64,000 bases of DNA from Pseudaquabacterium terrae. GTDB lineage: Bacteria > Pseudomonadota > Gammaproteobacteria > Burkholderiales > Burkholderiaceae_C. Positions 18,437 through 26,940 of this stretch are shown here, one piece after another; the first letter of the stretch is position 1, and each line of letters begins with the position of its first letter. The notes under the pieces were generated by a model, which saw only the letters and a program-made list of their open reading frames with translations, was not told the origin of the DNA and searched no databases. The stretch is taken from NCBI RefSeq assembly GCF_013266755.1, contig NZ_JABRWJ010000006.1:124001-188000 (forward strand). The letters are read 5' to 3'. Made by a program: the position numbers and the translations under genes.

Positions 18437-20101
18437 TCAGGCCAGCAGCCATTGCGCCGCGCGCTCGGCAATCATCAGCGTCGGCGAATTGGTGTTGCCG
18501 CTGGTGATCGTCGGCATCACGCTGGCGTCGGCGATGCGCAGCCCGGCGATGCCGCGCACGCGCAGCCGGCTGTCGACGACCGCGCCGGCATCGTCGTCGC
18601 GTCCCATGCGGCAGGTGCCGACCGGATGGAAGATCGTCGTGCCGATGTCGCCGGCCAGCCGCGCGAGCTCTTCGTCGCTCTGGAACTGCACCCCCGGCTT
18701 GACCTCGCGCGGCTGGTAGGGCGCCAGTGCCGGCTGCGCGGCGATGCGCCGCGTCAGCCGCAGCGACTCGGCGGCGACCCGCCGATCCGCTTCGGTCGAC
18801 AGGTAGTTGGTCTGGATCGCCGGCGCATCCTGGGCGCGCGCCGAGCGGATGCGCACGTGGCCGCGCGAGCCTGGGTTCAGGTTGCAGACGCTGGCGGTGA
18901 AGGCATTGAACCGGTGCAGCGGTTCGCCGAAGGCATCGAGCGACAGCGGCTGCACGTGGTACTGGAGGTCCGGCCAGGCCAGCTCGGGCGACGAGCGGGT
19001 GAAGCAGCCGAGCTGCGACGGCGCCATGCTCATCGGCCCGCTGCGCTTGAGCAGGTACTCCAGCCCGATGCCGGCCTTGCCGAACAGCGAGTGGGCGATG
19101 GTGTTCAGCGTCTTCACGCCATGCACTTCGAACACAGCGCGGATCTGCAGGTGGTCCTGCAGGTTCTCGCCGACACCGGGCAGCACGTGGCGCGGCGCAA
19201 TGCCGTGCTGGCGCAGCAGGTCCTCGGGCCCGATGCCCGACAGCTGCAGCAGCTGCGGCGTGCCGATCGCCCCGGCGGCCAGCACGACTTCGCGCGCGGC
19301 GCGGGCCCGCGCCGGCGCGCCGCCGCCGATCGGCAGCGCCTCGATGCCGGTCACGCGCGGGCCGCCGTCGCCGTCCTGGATCAGCAGCCGGCTGACCTGC
19401 GCACCGGTCCACACCTGCAGGTTGTCGCGCTCCTGGATCGGGCGCAGGAAGGCCTTGGTCGCGTTCCAGCGCATGCCGGCGCGCTGGTTGACCTCGAAGT
19501 AGCCGACGCCTTCGTTGTTGCCGCAGTTGAAGTCGTCGGTCGCCGGGATGCCGGCCTGCTGCGCGGCCTCGGCGAAGGCGTCGAGGATCTTCCACGACAG
19601 GCGCTGCTTCTCGACGCGCCACTCGCCGCCGGTGCCATGCACGGCGGCGAAGCCGGCATCGCGGCCGCCCGTGCCCTGCGCCGGGTCGGCACCACGCCAG
19701 TGGTCCTCGTGCTTGATGAAGTAGGGCAGGCAGTGCTCCCAGCGCCAGTTGGCATCGCCGCAGGCCTCGGCCCAGCCGTCGTAGTCGCGCCGCTGGCCGC
19801 GCATGTAGATCATGCCGTTGATGCTGGAGCTGCCGCCGAGCACCTTGCCGCGCGCGTAGCCCAGCTGGCGGCCGTTCAGCCCCGGATCGGGCTCGGTGCG
19901 GTAGAGCCAGTCGGTGCGCGGGTTGCCGATGCAGTAGAGGTAACCCACCGGAATGTGGATCCACATGTAGTCGTCGTTGCCGCCGGCCTCGACCAGGAGC
20001 ACCCGGTTCTTCGGGTCGGCCGACAGCCGGTTGGCCAGCAGGCAGCCGGCGGTACCGGCGCCGACGATGATGTGGTCGTAGGTCGTGACGTTGTCATCCA
20101 T
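18437..20101 (-). CDS. GMC-family FAD oxidoreductase (choline/alcohol dehydrogenase like)
   Basis: 554 residues. The N-terminal FAD-binding motif is GAGTAGCLLANRL with the following acid in LLVEAGG. GMC signature 1 is GKVLGGSSSINGM and signature 2 is GAIGTPQLLQLSGIG. The catalytic His-Asn pair is visible as FHPVGTCRMG and TSGNTNSPT near the C-terminus. Enzymes of this type oxidise alcohols (choline, aliphatic or polyethylene glycol-type) to aldehydes with FAD. There is no signal peptide, so it acts in the cytoplasm or at the inner face of the membrane. It begins only nine bases after the creD stop, so it is probably co-transcribed with creD and under CreBC control. The strong terminator at 18174 follows. 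Confidence 0.9.
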   Translation of the reverse strand: MDDNVTTYDHIIVGAGTAGCLLANRLSADPKNRVLLVEAGGNDDYMWIHIPVGYLYCIGNPRTDWLYRTEPDPGLNGRQLGYARGKVLGGSSSINGMIYMRGQRRDYDGWAEACGDANWRWEHCLPYFIKHEDHWRGADPAQGTGGRDAGFAAVHGTGGEWRVEKQRLSWKILDAFAEAAQQAGIPATDDFNCGNNEGVGYFEVNQRAGMRWNATKAFLRPIQERDNLQVWTGAQVSRLLIQDGDGGPRVTGIEALPIGGGAPARARAAREVVLAAGAIGTPQLLQLSGIGPEDLLRQHGIAPRHVLPGVGENLQDHLQIRAVFEVHGVKTLNTIAHSLFGKAGIGLEYLLKRSGPMSMAPSQLGCFTRSSPELAWPDLQYHVQPLSLDAFGEPLHRFNAFTASVCNLNPGSRGHVRIRSARAQDAPAIQTNYLSTEADRRVAAESLRLTRRIAAQPALAPYQPREVKPGVQFQSDEELARLAGDIGTTIFHPVGTCRMGRDDDAGAVVDSRLRVRGIAGLRIADASVMPTITSGNTNSPTLMIAERAAQWLLA

Positions 20102-20110
20102 CCCCCGATG

Positions 20111-21529
20111 CTATGCGGCGGCGCGGGCGCGTCCGGCGGCGCTGCTGCGCCAGCCGTCGAAGAGCGCGTACCAGTCGATGCGCCGCGTCAGCAGCATCAC
20201 CGCGGCGAGCGCGCCGAAGAGGCCCAGCGAGCCGATCACCAGCGCGTTCTGCTCCATCTGCAGCAATGCGTACAGCAGGCCGTAGAGCGCGGCGATCGAC
20301 GCGCCGAAGGCCGCGCCGGCGATCCAGCGGCCCAGCATGTGCACGGCGTAGTAGCCGAGCAGCAGCGCGCAGGCGGTGGCGGCTGCTGCGTACGCGGCGG
20401 CGAACGGCAGGTGTTCCGACAGGCTCAGCAGCAGCAGGAAGAACAGGCTCAGCACCAGCCCGACCAGCAGGTACTGCACCGGGTGCACGCGCTGTCCCGA
20501 CAAGGCCTCGACCAGCGCGACGGCGATGAAGGTCAGCACGACGAAGAGCAGGCCGTACTTGATCGCGCGGTCGCTCAGCACATGCGGGTTGACGGGGTCG
20601 AAGAACGAAACGGAGAGCGTGTCGAGGCAGCCGGCGCGCGCCGCGGCGACCACCTCGCTCGGAGCGGCGGGTTCGACGCTCCCGTCGCACATGCCGGCCC
20701 CGCGCAGCAATTCAGCCGGCGCCGAGCTGGCGAGAGACGACACAGACCAGCTGGCGCTGAAGCCCCGCTCGCTTATCTGGCGCGAGCTCGGCAGGAAGCG
20801 GCCGTCGAACGACGGATGCGGCCAGTCGGAGTTGAGCGTCCAGCGCGTCGCGTCGGCCGCCGGCACCAGCGCGAGCCGGCTGGTGCCGGACAGCTCGAGC
20901 GTCACACGAGCCGCGAACGGCGCTTGCGCTGCGGCATCGAGCAGGCGCGCTGGCGGAAGCTCTGTGTGCAGTCCGCGCGGCCGGCGGCCATCCAGCGTAC
21001 CGGGGCGCACCGTCAGCGCCTGCCCGTCGACGCTGACGTTGGCGGCTCGCACGCCACGTACGTCGGAAAGCGCCACGGTGAGCAGCGCGGGTCCGCAAGC
21101 CAGCTTTGAGCCGGCATGCTCGCGCTGCGGCTGCAATGCGGCCAGCGAGCTGAACTCGGCCTGCAGCGTCAACTGCGCGCCGTAGCTGTTGACGCGGTAA
21201 AGGCCGCGGCGGCGCACGTCGGCCTGCGTCTGCCCCTGCACCTCGAGCCGTGCCGGCACCGCCGCCAGCGCGAAGATCCGCCGCTCCTGTACCGTCTTGC
21301 GTTCCTTGCCTTCGCCGCTCACCACCTCCCACTCCTCGGTGCAGGCGCGGTGCAGCCAAGGCCCGGCCAGCGTCTGCGCGCCGGCATGCGATTGCTCGAC
21401 GCTGCGCACGGCCTCCTGCTGGCGCGCCTGGCGCTCGTCGACGAGGAAGCCGATGCGCATCAGCACTCCGCCCATCAGCAGCAGCACGACGCCGATCGAC
21501 AGGAACTTGGCCAACAACGGAAATCGCAT
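20111..21529 (-). CDS. creD: inner-membrane protein CreD
   Basis: 472 residues from the ATG at 21529, preceded by GAGGAGG six bases upstream; an upstream in-frame start at 21562 is less likely. The topology matches CreD: one N-terminal helix (LLAKFLSIGVVLLLMGGVLM), a large periplasmic domain (residues 30-290) and about six C-terminal helices. Family sequences visible include SVSFFDPVNPHVLSDRAIKYGLLFVVLTF and VHPVQYLLVGLVLSLFFLLLLSLSEH. CreD is the main target of the CreBC two-component system and is linked to envelope integrity and beta-lactam or colicin tolerance in enterobacteria and Aeromonas/Stenotrophomonas. creC and creB lie directly upstream, and a cre-tag sits in the promoter gap. Confidence 0.93.
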   Translation of the reverse strand: MRFPLLAKFLSIGVVLLLMGGVLMRIGFLVDERQARQQEAVRSVEQSHAGAQTLAGPWLHRACTEEWEVVSGEGKERKTVQERRIFALAAVPARLEVQGQTQADVRRRGLYRVNSYGAQLTLQAEFSSLAALQPQREHAGSKLACGPALLTVALSDVRGVRAANVSVDGQALTVRPGTLDGRRPRGLHTELPPARLLDAAAQAPFAARVTLELSGTSRLALVPAADATRWTLNSDWPHPSFDGRFLPSSRQISERGFSASWSVSSLASSAPAELLRGAGMCDGSVEPAAPSEVVAAARAGCLDTLSVSFFDPVNPHVLSDRAIKYGLLFVVLTFIAVALVEALSGQRVHPVQYLLVGLVLSLFFLLLLSLSEHLPFAAAYAAAATACALLLGYYAVHMLGRWIAGAAFGASIAALYGLLYALLQMEQNALVIGSLGLFGALAAVMLLTRRIDWYALFDGWRSSAAGRARAAA

Positions 21530-21596
21530 CACGCCTCCTCGCGGACTCTGAATGCGCCGCATGCTGCCGGCCGGGCGTGAGGCGACGAAGGGCTGC

Positions 21597-21612
21597 GTGA
21601 AGCGGGGGTGAA
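21597..21612 (-). promoter_or_regulatory. CreB-binding site (cre-tag) upstream of creD
   Basis: On the minus strand the sequence reads TTCAC-CCCCGC-TTCAC, an exact match to the published CreB recognition pattern TTCAC-N6-TTCAC. It lies 68 bases upstream of the creD start codon, in the 114-base gap between creC and creD, the position expected for activation of creD by phosphorylated CreB. Confidence 0.85.
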
Positions 21613-21643
21613 GTTCTTGGTGGGCGTGGGTCCTAACGTTCTA

Positions 21644-23077
21644 TCAGCGCGGCAGCGTCAGCCAGACCTGCAAGCCCGGCTGCGCCGGCTCGAAGCGCAG
21701 CCGGCCGCGGTGCAGCAGCACGATCTGGCGCACGATCGCCAGGCCCAGGCCGCTGCCCTTGCGGCCGTCGGCCACGCGCGGCGTCGAGAAGAAGCGCTGG
21801 CCGAGCTGCGGCAGCGCGTAGTCGGCGACGCCGGGGCCGTGGTCGCGCAGGCCGATCGTCACCTCGTTCGCGTCGGCGGCGACCGACCAGGCGAGCGTCG
21901 AGCCCGGCGGCGCGAAGCCCAGCGCGTTGGCCAGCAGGTTCGACAGCGCCAGGCGCAGCTGCTCGGCGTCCCCCGGCACGCTCGCGGCATCGCGCTGGCG
22001 CCACTCGATCGTGACTGCACGCTGGCGCAGCGCCGCGGCCTGCTCGGCGAGCAGCGCGTCGGCCAGCGCCAGCAGCGACACCGGCTGTTGCTCAGCCGGC
22101 GCGCGCAGGCTCTCCAGCTTCGACAGCTCCAGCAGCCGATCGACCAGTTCACGCAGGCGTTGCACCTGCTCGCCGATCTGGCGTGCAAAGGCTTCGCGGT
22201 CGGCATCGGGCAGCGCATCGTGCAGCAGCTCGGCCGCGCCGCCGATGGCGGCGAGCGGGCTCTTCAGCTCATGCGTCAGCGCGCGCATCGCCTGCTCGAC
22301 ATGGCCGCGGTCCTCGAGCCGGTCGCGCATCGCGGCCATCGCCTGCGCCAGCTCGCCGAGCTCACCGGGCAGCGCCGGCACCGCCTGGCGTTCGCCGGCG
22401 CGCGCCTGCTGCGCATAACGGCGCAGCGTGCGCACCGAATGCACCGTCCACAGCGTCACGCCGACGCCGACCGCGAGCGACAGCCCGAGCAGCCAGGCGC
22501 CGGCGACGAGGATCTTGCGCTCGGCGCGATCGATGAACTGCTGGATCGTGCGCACCGGCTTGGCCACCGTCAGCACGCCGATCGTGCGGCCGCCGTGCTG
22601 CACCGGCGCGGCGACGTACAGCACCGAGGTGCGCTCGTCGTGCTGCACCTCGCGCGTGGCGCGCGCGCCGTACTCGCCGCGCAGCGTGCGCGCGACGTCG
22701 CGCCAGCGCGAGTAGTCGGCGCCGGTGGCCGGCGTGTCGCCGCCATCGAAGACGACGCGGCCCTCGGCATCGGTGACGTAGACACGGAAGTCGAGGCTGC
22801 GCTTGTGCAGGCCCCAGATCTGCGCGTCCACCGGCCGCGCGCGGTAGCGCTCGACGCTGGCGGCGAAGGCGCCGCCCGCGAGCGTGCCGCCGGCGGGCAT
22901 CGCCGCGAGCTCGGCGCCGGCGCCCTCGGCCAGCAGGTGCGCGGCATCGACCAGGATGTCCTCGGCGACCTCGCGCACGCTGGGCTGCACCTCGGCGAGG
23001 AAGACGCGCAGCACGAAGTACGCCGCAAGGCCCGTGATCACGAAGAAACCGAACAGCAGGCGCAGGCCCAGGTGCAT
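21644..23077 (-). CDS. creC: two-component sensor histidine kinase CreC
   Basis: 477 residues. The N-terminus (MHLGLRLLFGFFVITGLAAY, then FLAEVQPSVREVAEDILVD) closely follows the E. coli CreC start. A periplasmic sensor loop runs to about residue 180, followed by a second helix (ILVAGAWLLGLSLAVGVGVT), a HAMP-like linker, the HisKA motif MRALTHELKSPLAAIGG and an ATPase domain (LLANALGFAP, DHGPGV, GSGLGLAIV). It autophosphorylates on the His in THELKSP and activates CreB. Its ATG shares one base with the creB stop (TGATG), so the two are coupled. Confidence 0.93.
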   Translation of the reverse strand: MHLGLRLLFGFFVITGLAAYFVLRVFLAEVQPSVREVAEDILVDAAHLLAEGAGAELAAMPAGGTLAGGAFAASVERYRARPVDAQIWGLHKRSLDFRVYVTDAEGRVVFDGGDTPATGADYSRWRDVARTLRGEYGARATREVQHDERTSVLYVAAPVQHGGRTIGVLTVAKPVRTIQQFIDRAERKILVAGAWLLGLSLAVGVGVTLWTVHSVRTLRRYAQQARAGERQAVPALPGELGELAQAMAAMRDRLEDRGHVEQAMRALTHELKSPLAAIGGAAELLHDALPDADREAFARQIGEQVQRLRELVDRLLELSKLESLRAPAEQQPVSLLALADALLAEQAAALRQRAVTIEWRQRDAASVPGDAEQLRLALSNLLANALGFAPPGSTLAWSVAADANEVTIGLRDHGPGVADYALPQLGQRFFSTPRVADGRKGSGLGLAIVRQIVLLHRGRLRFEPAQPGLQVWLTLPR

Positions 23078-23784
23078 CAGCGCCCCGTGCCGATCACCAG
23101 CTCGTAGCCCATGCCGCGGTGCGTGACGATCGGCTCCAGGTCCGGCCGCAGCGCACGCAGCTTGGCGCGCAGCGTCTTGACGTGGGTGTCGACGGTGCGG
23201 TCCCCGGCCTCGCTGTGCGGCCCCCAGGCGGCAACGAACAGCGCCTCGCGGCTGACGATGCGCCCGGGCGAAACGAGCAGCGTGCGCAGCAGCGCGTATT
23301 CGAGCCGCGTCAGCGCCAGCACCTCACCGGCGAAGCGCACGCGCTGGCCGGCGGCATCGAGCTCGAACAGCGGCGCCGCGGCCGGCGCCGGCGCGGGCGC
23401 CGTGGCGCGCCGCAGCAGCGCCCGCACGCGCGCCACCAGCTCGCGCGGGCTGAACGGCTTGGCCATGTAGTCGTCGGCGCCGAGCTCGAGGCCGAGCACG
23501 CGGTCGAGCTCCTCGTTGCGCGCGGTCAGCATCAGGATCGGCAGGTGCGCCAGCCGTGCATCGCCGCCGTGGCGCAGCGTGCGGCACAGGTCGAGCCCGC
23601 TGCCGTCGGGCAGGCCGACGTCGAGGATCGCCAGCGCCGGCGGCTCGGCGGCCAGGCGTTCGCGCGCGACGCCGACCAGCAGCACCTGTTCGACGGCGAA
23701 GCCCTCACGTTCCAGTGCGAAGGCCACCGTGCGGGCGATCGCCGGATCGTCCTCGAGCAGCAGGATGCGCGGCGCGGCCTGCAT
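23077..23784 (-). CDS. creB: two-component response regulator CreB
   Basis: 235 residues of the OmpR/PhoB class. The receiver domain has LLLEDDPAIA, the phosphoacceptor Asp in LAILDVGLPDGSG, Thr in ILMLTARNEE and Lys in DDYMAKPFSPREL. The C-terminal winged helix shows LTRLEYALLRTLLVSPGRIVSREAL and DRTVDTHVKTLRAKL. It binds TTCAC-N6-TTCAC direct repeats; one copy lies upstream of creD. marC ends 12 bases before its start, so marC, creB and creC may be read from one transcript. Confidence 0.93.
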   Translation of the reverse strand: MQAAPRILLLEDDPAIARTVAFALEREGFAVEQVLLVGVARERLAAEPPALAILDVGLPDGSGLDLCRTLRHGGDARLAHLPILMLTARNEELDRVLGLELGADDYMAKPFSPRELVARVRALLRRATAPAPAPAAAPLFELDAAGQRVRFAGEVLALTRLEYALLRTLLVSPGRIVSREALFVAAWGPHSEAGDRTVDTHVKTLRAKLRALRPDLEPIVTHRGMGYELVIGTGR

Positions 23785-23796
23785 CGGCGCAGATTC

Positions 23797-24438
23797 CTAA
23801 CGCGGCAAGGGCGCGGACAGGACCGGGAACAGCTTGATCAGCCCGTCGGCCAGCAGCTCCACTGCCATCGCCGCCAGGATCAGGCCCATCAACCGCGTCA
23901 TCACGTTGATGCCGGTGCTGCCCAGCACCTTGGCGATGCGGCCGGCGGCCATGAAGGCGAGGAAGGTGGCGATGCCGATCACCACGCCGTAGCCGACCAG
24001 CACCGCGTGTTCGAGCAGTGTCTTGGTCTTCTCGGCGTAGATCACCATCGTCGAAATCGTCGCCGGGCCGGTCAGCAGCGGGATCGTCAGCGGCACCACG
24101 GCCACCGAGTCGCCGGCATCGGCCTTGGCATGGCCTTCGTCGACGTCATCCTTCTTGCTCTCGGCCGGCTGCGCATTGAGCATGTGCAGCGCCGACAGCA
24201 GCAGCAGCACGCCGCCGCCGACCTGGAACGAGGCGATCGAGATGCCGAAGAAGTGGATGATGTGCAGCCCGGCGACCGCGCTGACCGCGATCACGCAGAA
24301 GGCCGAGAACGAGGCGACGCGCAGCGTGCGCCGCCGCTGCAGCGAGGTCATGCCTTGCGTCAGCGCGAGGAAGAACGGCACCGCGCCGATCGGATTGACG
24401 ATCGCCAGCAGCGCGATCAGCGGTTTCAGCAGGTCCAT
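23797..24438 (-). CDS. MarC-family integral membrane protein
   Basis: 213 residues from the ATG at 24438, where the conserved sequence begins (MDLLKPLIALLAIVNPIGAVP). Six hydrophobic helices are visible, with the family hallmarks NPIGAVPFFLALT near the start and PLLTGPATISTMVIYAE around residue 115. A charged cytoplasmic loop (ESKKDDVDEGHAKADAGDS) separates helices 3 and 4. The family (UPF0056) has no settled function; E. coli MarC was once linked to multiple antibiotic resistance but this was not supported. It lies five bases after the gene upstream and 12 bases before creB. Confidence 0.88.
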   Translation of the reverse strand: MDLLKPLIALLAIVNPIGAVPFFLALTQGMTSLQRRRTLRVASFSAFCVIAVSAVAGLHIIHFFGISIASFQVGGGVLLLLSALHMLNAQPAESKKDDVDEGHAKADAGDSVAVVPLTIPLLTGPATISTMVIYAEKTKTLLEHAVLVGYGVVIGIATFLAFMAAGRIAKVLGSTGINVMTRLMGLILAAMAVELLADGLIKLFPVLSAPLPR

Positions 24439-24443
24439 CGGCT

Positions 24444-25376
24444 TCAGCTCGTCGGGGGCAGGTCCGACGCCGCGGCGTCGGGATCGGGATGCACCGCCAG
24501 GAACACGGCGCACAGGCCGCGAAGGTACACCACCCCCGGCAGCACCAGTCCGAAGGCGAACGCGACGCCGCCGCCGGTGACCGCCGCCGCGGCATGCGGC
24601 GACAGGCCCGGCGGCGCGCCGCGGCCGAACAAGGCGCCGAGCAGCGCCTGCGGCGCCAGGTCGAGCCCGACCAGCACCGCCGCCAGCGCCAGCAGCGCGC
24701 GGCCGCCCGCCAGCAGCGCGAAGCTGACCAACCCGGCCACCGCCGCGCTCAGCAGGCTGACCGCCGCCGTCAACAGCAGCAGCTGCGGCGCACGGCCGCG
24801 CAATTCGGCCGTCAGCAGGCGCAGCACCGCGGCCACCGGCAGGCCGGCCCAGACCGCCGGCGCGGCGAGCGGCCCGATCACGCCGACGATCAACAGCGCG
24901 GCCAGCCCGAGCACCAGCACGCCGGCCGGCACGACGAGGCTCAGCAGGCTCGACCCGAGTGCCGGCAGCCGCGCCACCCACAGCAGCCCGCCGACCACGG
25001 CGAGCAGCGCCAGCATCACCAGCAGCACGCACAGCACGACGACCAGCAGCCGATGGCCGCGCGCCAGCGCATCGGCGATCGCGTCACGCGGATGGCGCGG
25101 CGCGCGCCCGCAGGCCTCGTCCATCAGCACGATGCCGGTCGCATTGCTGCCGTAGAAGGTGACGAAGAACGTGGCGCCGGCGGACAACACGGCCCAGGCA
25201 TCGGCCTGGGCCACCAGCGCGCGGCGCGTCGCCCACAGCAGCAGGCCGGACAACGCGGTGGTGGCCAGCAGCAGGTAGAGCGCTCGGCCGTTGCGCACCG
25301 CATCGATGCTTGCGAGCACCATGTTCAAGGCCTGCAGCGGCGAAGGGCCAGCTTGTTGTACCCGCATCACAACCAT
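24444..25376 (-). CDS. polytopic membrane protein of unknown function
   Basis: 310 residues (or 307 from the ATG at 25367). About seven or eight hydrophobic helices fill the sequence, with short polar loops. One distinctive cytoplasmic loop reads MDEACGRAPRHPRDAIADAL, and the N-terminal loop contains FVTFYGSNATGIVLM. The C-terminus is polar (HPDPDAAASDLPPTS). I do not recognise a family with a known role. It is the first gene of the leftward run that includes marC and creBC, so its promoter in the 25377-25573 gap may serve all of them. Confidence 0.65.
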   Translation of the reverse strand: MVVMRVQQAGPSPLQALNMVLASIDAVRNGRALYLLLATTALSGLLLWATRRALVAQADAWAVLSAGATFFVTFYGSNATGIVLMDEACGRAPRHPRDAIADALARGHRLLVVVLCVLLVMLALLAVVGGLLWVARLPALGSSLLSLVVPAGVLVLGLAALLIVGVIGPLAAPAVWAGLPVAAVLRLLTAELRGRAPQLLLLTAAVSLLSAAVAGLVSFALLAGGRALLALAAVLVGLDLAPQALLGALFGRGAPPGLSPHAAAAVTGGGVAFAFGLVLPGVVYLRGLCAVFLAVHPDPDAAASDLPPTS

Positions 25377-25573
25377 GATACGTGCGGGTTAGCCCTCGCC
25401 CGGCCTGTCTGGTCTGGCCCAAGACTTTGTGCCCATAATCGCATGAGGGGGTGGTTCGGGCCCCAAGCCCGGACACGCCTCCTGTGGTGAGGGCGCCTTT
25501 AGCTTGAGTGGTTCACGCTGGGTAGAAGCTCCACATCGTTCTCTATATCGTTTGAAGAAGGAGCTTCCCCGTC

Positions 25574-26089
25574 ATGGGAAACAAGCTTTACGTGGGCAAC
25601 CTCGCCTACTCGGTGCGCGACGAATCGCTGCAATCGGCGTTCTCGCAGTTCGGCGCCGTGACCTCCGCCAAAGTCATGATGGACCGCGAGACCGGCCGCT
25701 CGAAGGGCTTCGGGTTCGTCGAGATGTCGTCTGCCGCGGAAGCGCAGGCGGCGATGAACGCGATGAACGGCCAGCCGCTCGAAGGCCGTGCCATCGTCGT
25801 CAACGAAGCGCGCCCGCGTGAAGAGCGTCCGGGCGGCTTCGGTGGCGGCGGCGGTGGTGGTCGCAGCCCGTACGGCAATCGCGGCAACTTCGGTGGCGGC
25901 GGCGGCAGTGGGGGTGGTGGCTACGGCGGTGGCGGCAGTGGTGGTGGCGGCTACGGCGGTGGTGGCAGCGGGGGTGGCGGCTACGGTGGTGGCGGCGGCG
26001 GTTACGGTGGCGGCGGCGGTGGCCGCAGCCCCTACGGCACCGGTCGCGGCCCGCGCGGCGGCGGCGGTGGCGGCGGCCAGGGCTACTGA
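25574..26089 (+). CDS. RRM-type RNA-binding protein with glycine-rich tail
   Basis: 171 residues. The first 80 residues form one RNA-recognition motif: RNP2 is KLYVGNLAYS and RNP1 is SKGFGFVEM, with aromatic residues at the RNA-contact positions. The rest is an almost pure Gly/Tyr/Ser tail with YGGGGSGGGG repeats and two RSPYG segments. Bacterial proteins of this type, as in cyanobacterial Rbp proteins, often respond to cold, though their tails are usually much shorter. The start has a strong ribosome-binding site (GAAGGAG), and an upstream leader of at least 100 bases is likely. A terminator follows at 26115. It is a single-gene unit, divergent from the 24444-25376 gene. Confidence 0.92.
   Translation: MGNKLYVGNLAYSVRDESLQSAFSQFGAVTSAKVMMDRETGRSKGFGFVEMSSAAEAQAAMNAMNGQPLEGRAIVVNEARPREERPGGFGGGGGGGRSPYGNRGNFGGGGGSGGGGYGGGGSGGGGYGGGGSGGGGYGGGGGGYGGGGGGRSPYGTGRGPRGGGGGGGQGY
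25892..26010 (+). repeat. tandem 30-base repeat encoding YGGGGSGGGG
   Basis: Full units lie at 25921-25950 and 25951-25980, with a related unit just before and a shortened one after. The unit starts with CTACGG and differs only at third positions between copies. Copy number could vary by slippage, changing the length of the glycine-rich tail without a frameshift. Confidence 0.75.
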
Positions 26090-26114
26090 AGCCTTCGGTC
26101 CTGCTTCATGATCC

Positions 26115-26138
26115 AGGGCGCCTGCGGGCGCCCTTTGT
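26115..26138 (+). terminator. intrinsic terminator after the RRM gene
   Basis: Stem AGGGCGCC (26115-26122) pairs perfectly with GGCGCCCT (26127-26134) over a 4-base loop, followed by TTGT. It begins 25 bases after the RRM stop. It may also work, less well, for the convergent SDR gene. Confidence 0.8.
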
Positions 26139-26154
26139 CATGGGGCGCGTCGTA

Positions 26155-26940
26155 TCACTCGTGCTGCCGGCGCTTGCGCGGCCGGTTCGCCAGCAGGCGG
26201 TCGTACAGCGCATTCGGCAGCATGCGCAGCAGCTTCGCGACGATGCCCATCTGCCACGGGATCGCGCGGTAGCTGTCGCCGGCGACGATGGCGCGGTACG
26301 CCCGGTCGGCAAAGGCATCGACGGGCATCAGGAAGGGCATGCCGTAGCGATTCGCGCGCGTCAGCGGCGTGTCGATGTAGCCGGGCGTGATCGTCACGAC
26401 CTTGACGCCGTAGGGCCGGCACTCGCCGCGCAGGCTCTCGCAGTAACTGATGACGCCGGCCTTGCTCGCGCAGTACGCACCATGGCCCGGCAGGCCGCGG
26501 ATGCCGGCGACGCTGGCGATGCCGACCAGCCGGCCGCTGCGCCGTTCGCACATCGGCGCGACGAAGGGCTGGAAGGTCGCCGCCATGCCGATGTTGTTGG
26601 TTTCGAAGGTCGCGCGCATGACCTCCAGATCCGCGGCATCGGCTGAGTCCATGCCGACGCTGATGCCGGCATTGGCGATCACCGCGTCGGGCAGGCCTTG
26701 CTCGGTGAGGCAGGCCCGGCCCGCGCCGATGATCGCCGGCACATCGCGCACGTCGGCGGCGTAGACGCGCACCCGGTCGCCGGCGTAACCCTGCGCCCGC
26801 ACCCATTGCTCGACCTCGGCGCTGCGCCGCGCGACCAGCGCCAGCCGCCAGCCGGCAGCATGGAAGCGCGCGGCCAGGGCCTGGCCGATGCCGCTCGACG
26901 CGCCGGTGATGAAAACGAGGGGCGTCGCCGGATCGGTCAT
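26155..26940 (-). CDS. short-chain dehydrogenase/reductase (SDR)
   Basis: 261 residues from the ATG at 26940, which overlaps the lptC stop (ATGA). The classical SDR pattern is complete: the nucleotide motif TGASSGIGQAL, NAG in AVIANAGIS, the catalytic Ser in GIASVAG and YCASK with the catalytic Tyr and Lys. The C-terminus is basic (RLLANRPRKRRQHE) and residues 225-245 are hydrophobic and amphipathic, which suggests membrane association. The substrate is unknown. Its place in the kdsD-kdsC-lptC operon, where lptA is usual, hints at a lipid or envelope role, but this is inference. Confidence 0.88.
   Translation of the reverse strand: MTDPATPLVFITGASSGIGQALAARFHAAGWRLALVARRSAEVEQWVRAQGYAGDRVRVYAADVRDVPAIIGAGRACLTEQGLPDAVIANAGISVGMDSADAADLEVMRATFETNNIGMAATFQPFVAPMCERRSGRLVGIASVAGIRGLPGHGAYCASKAGVISYCESLRGECRPYGVKVVTITPGYIDTPLTRANRYGMPFLMPVDAFADRAYRAIVAGDSYRAIPWQMGIVAKLLRMLPNALYDRLLANRPRKRRQHE

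Noticed and set aside
25377-25573. Cold-shock leader or promoter for the RRM gene
   Set aside because: A long leader is plausible, but I could not identify a cold-shock box or a convincing -35/-10 pair. Only the ribosome-binding site is clear.
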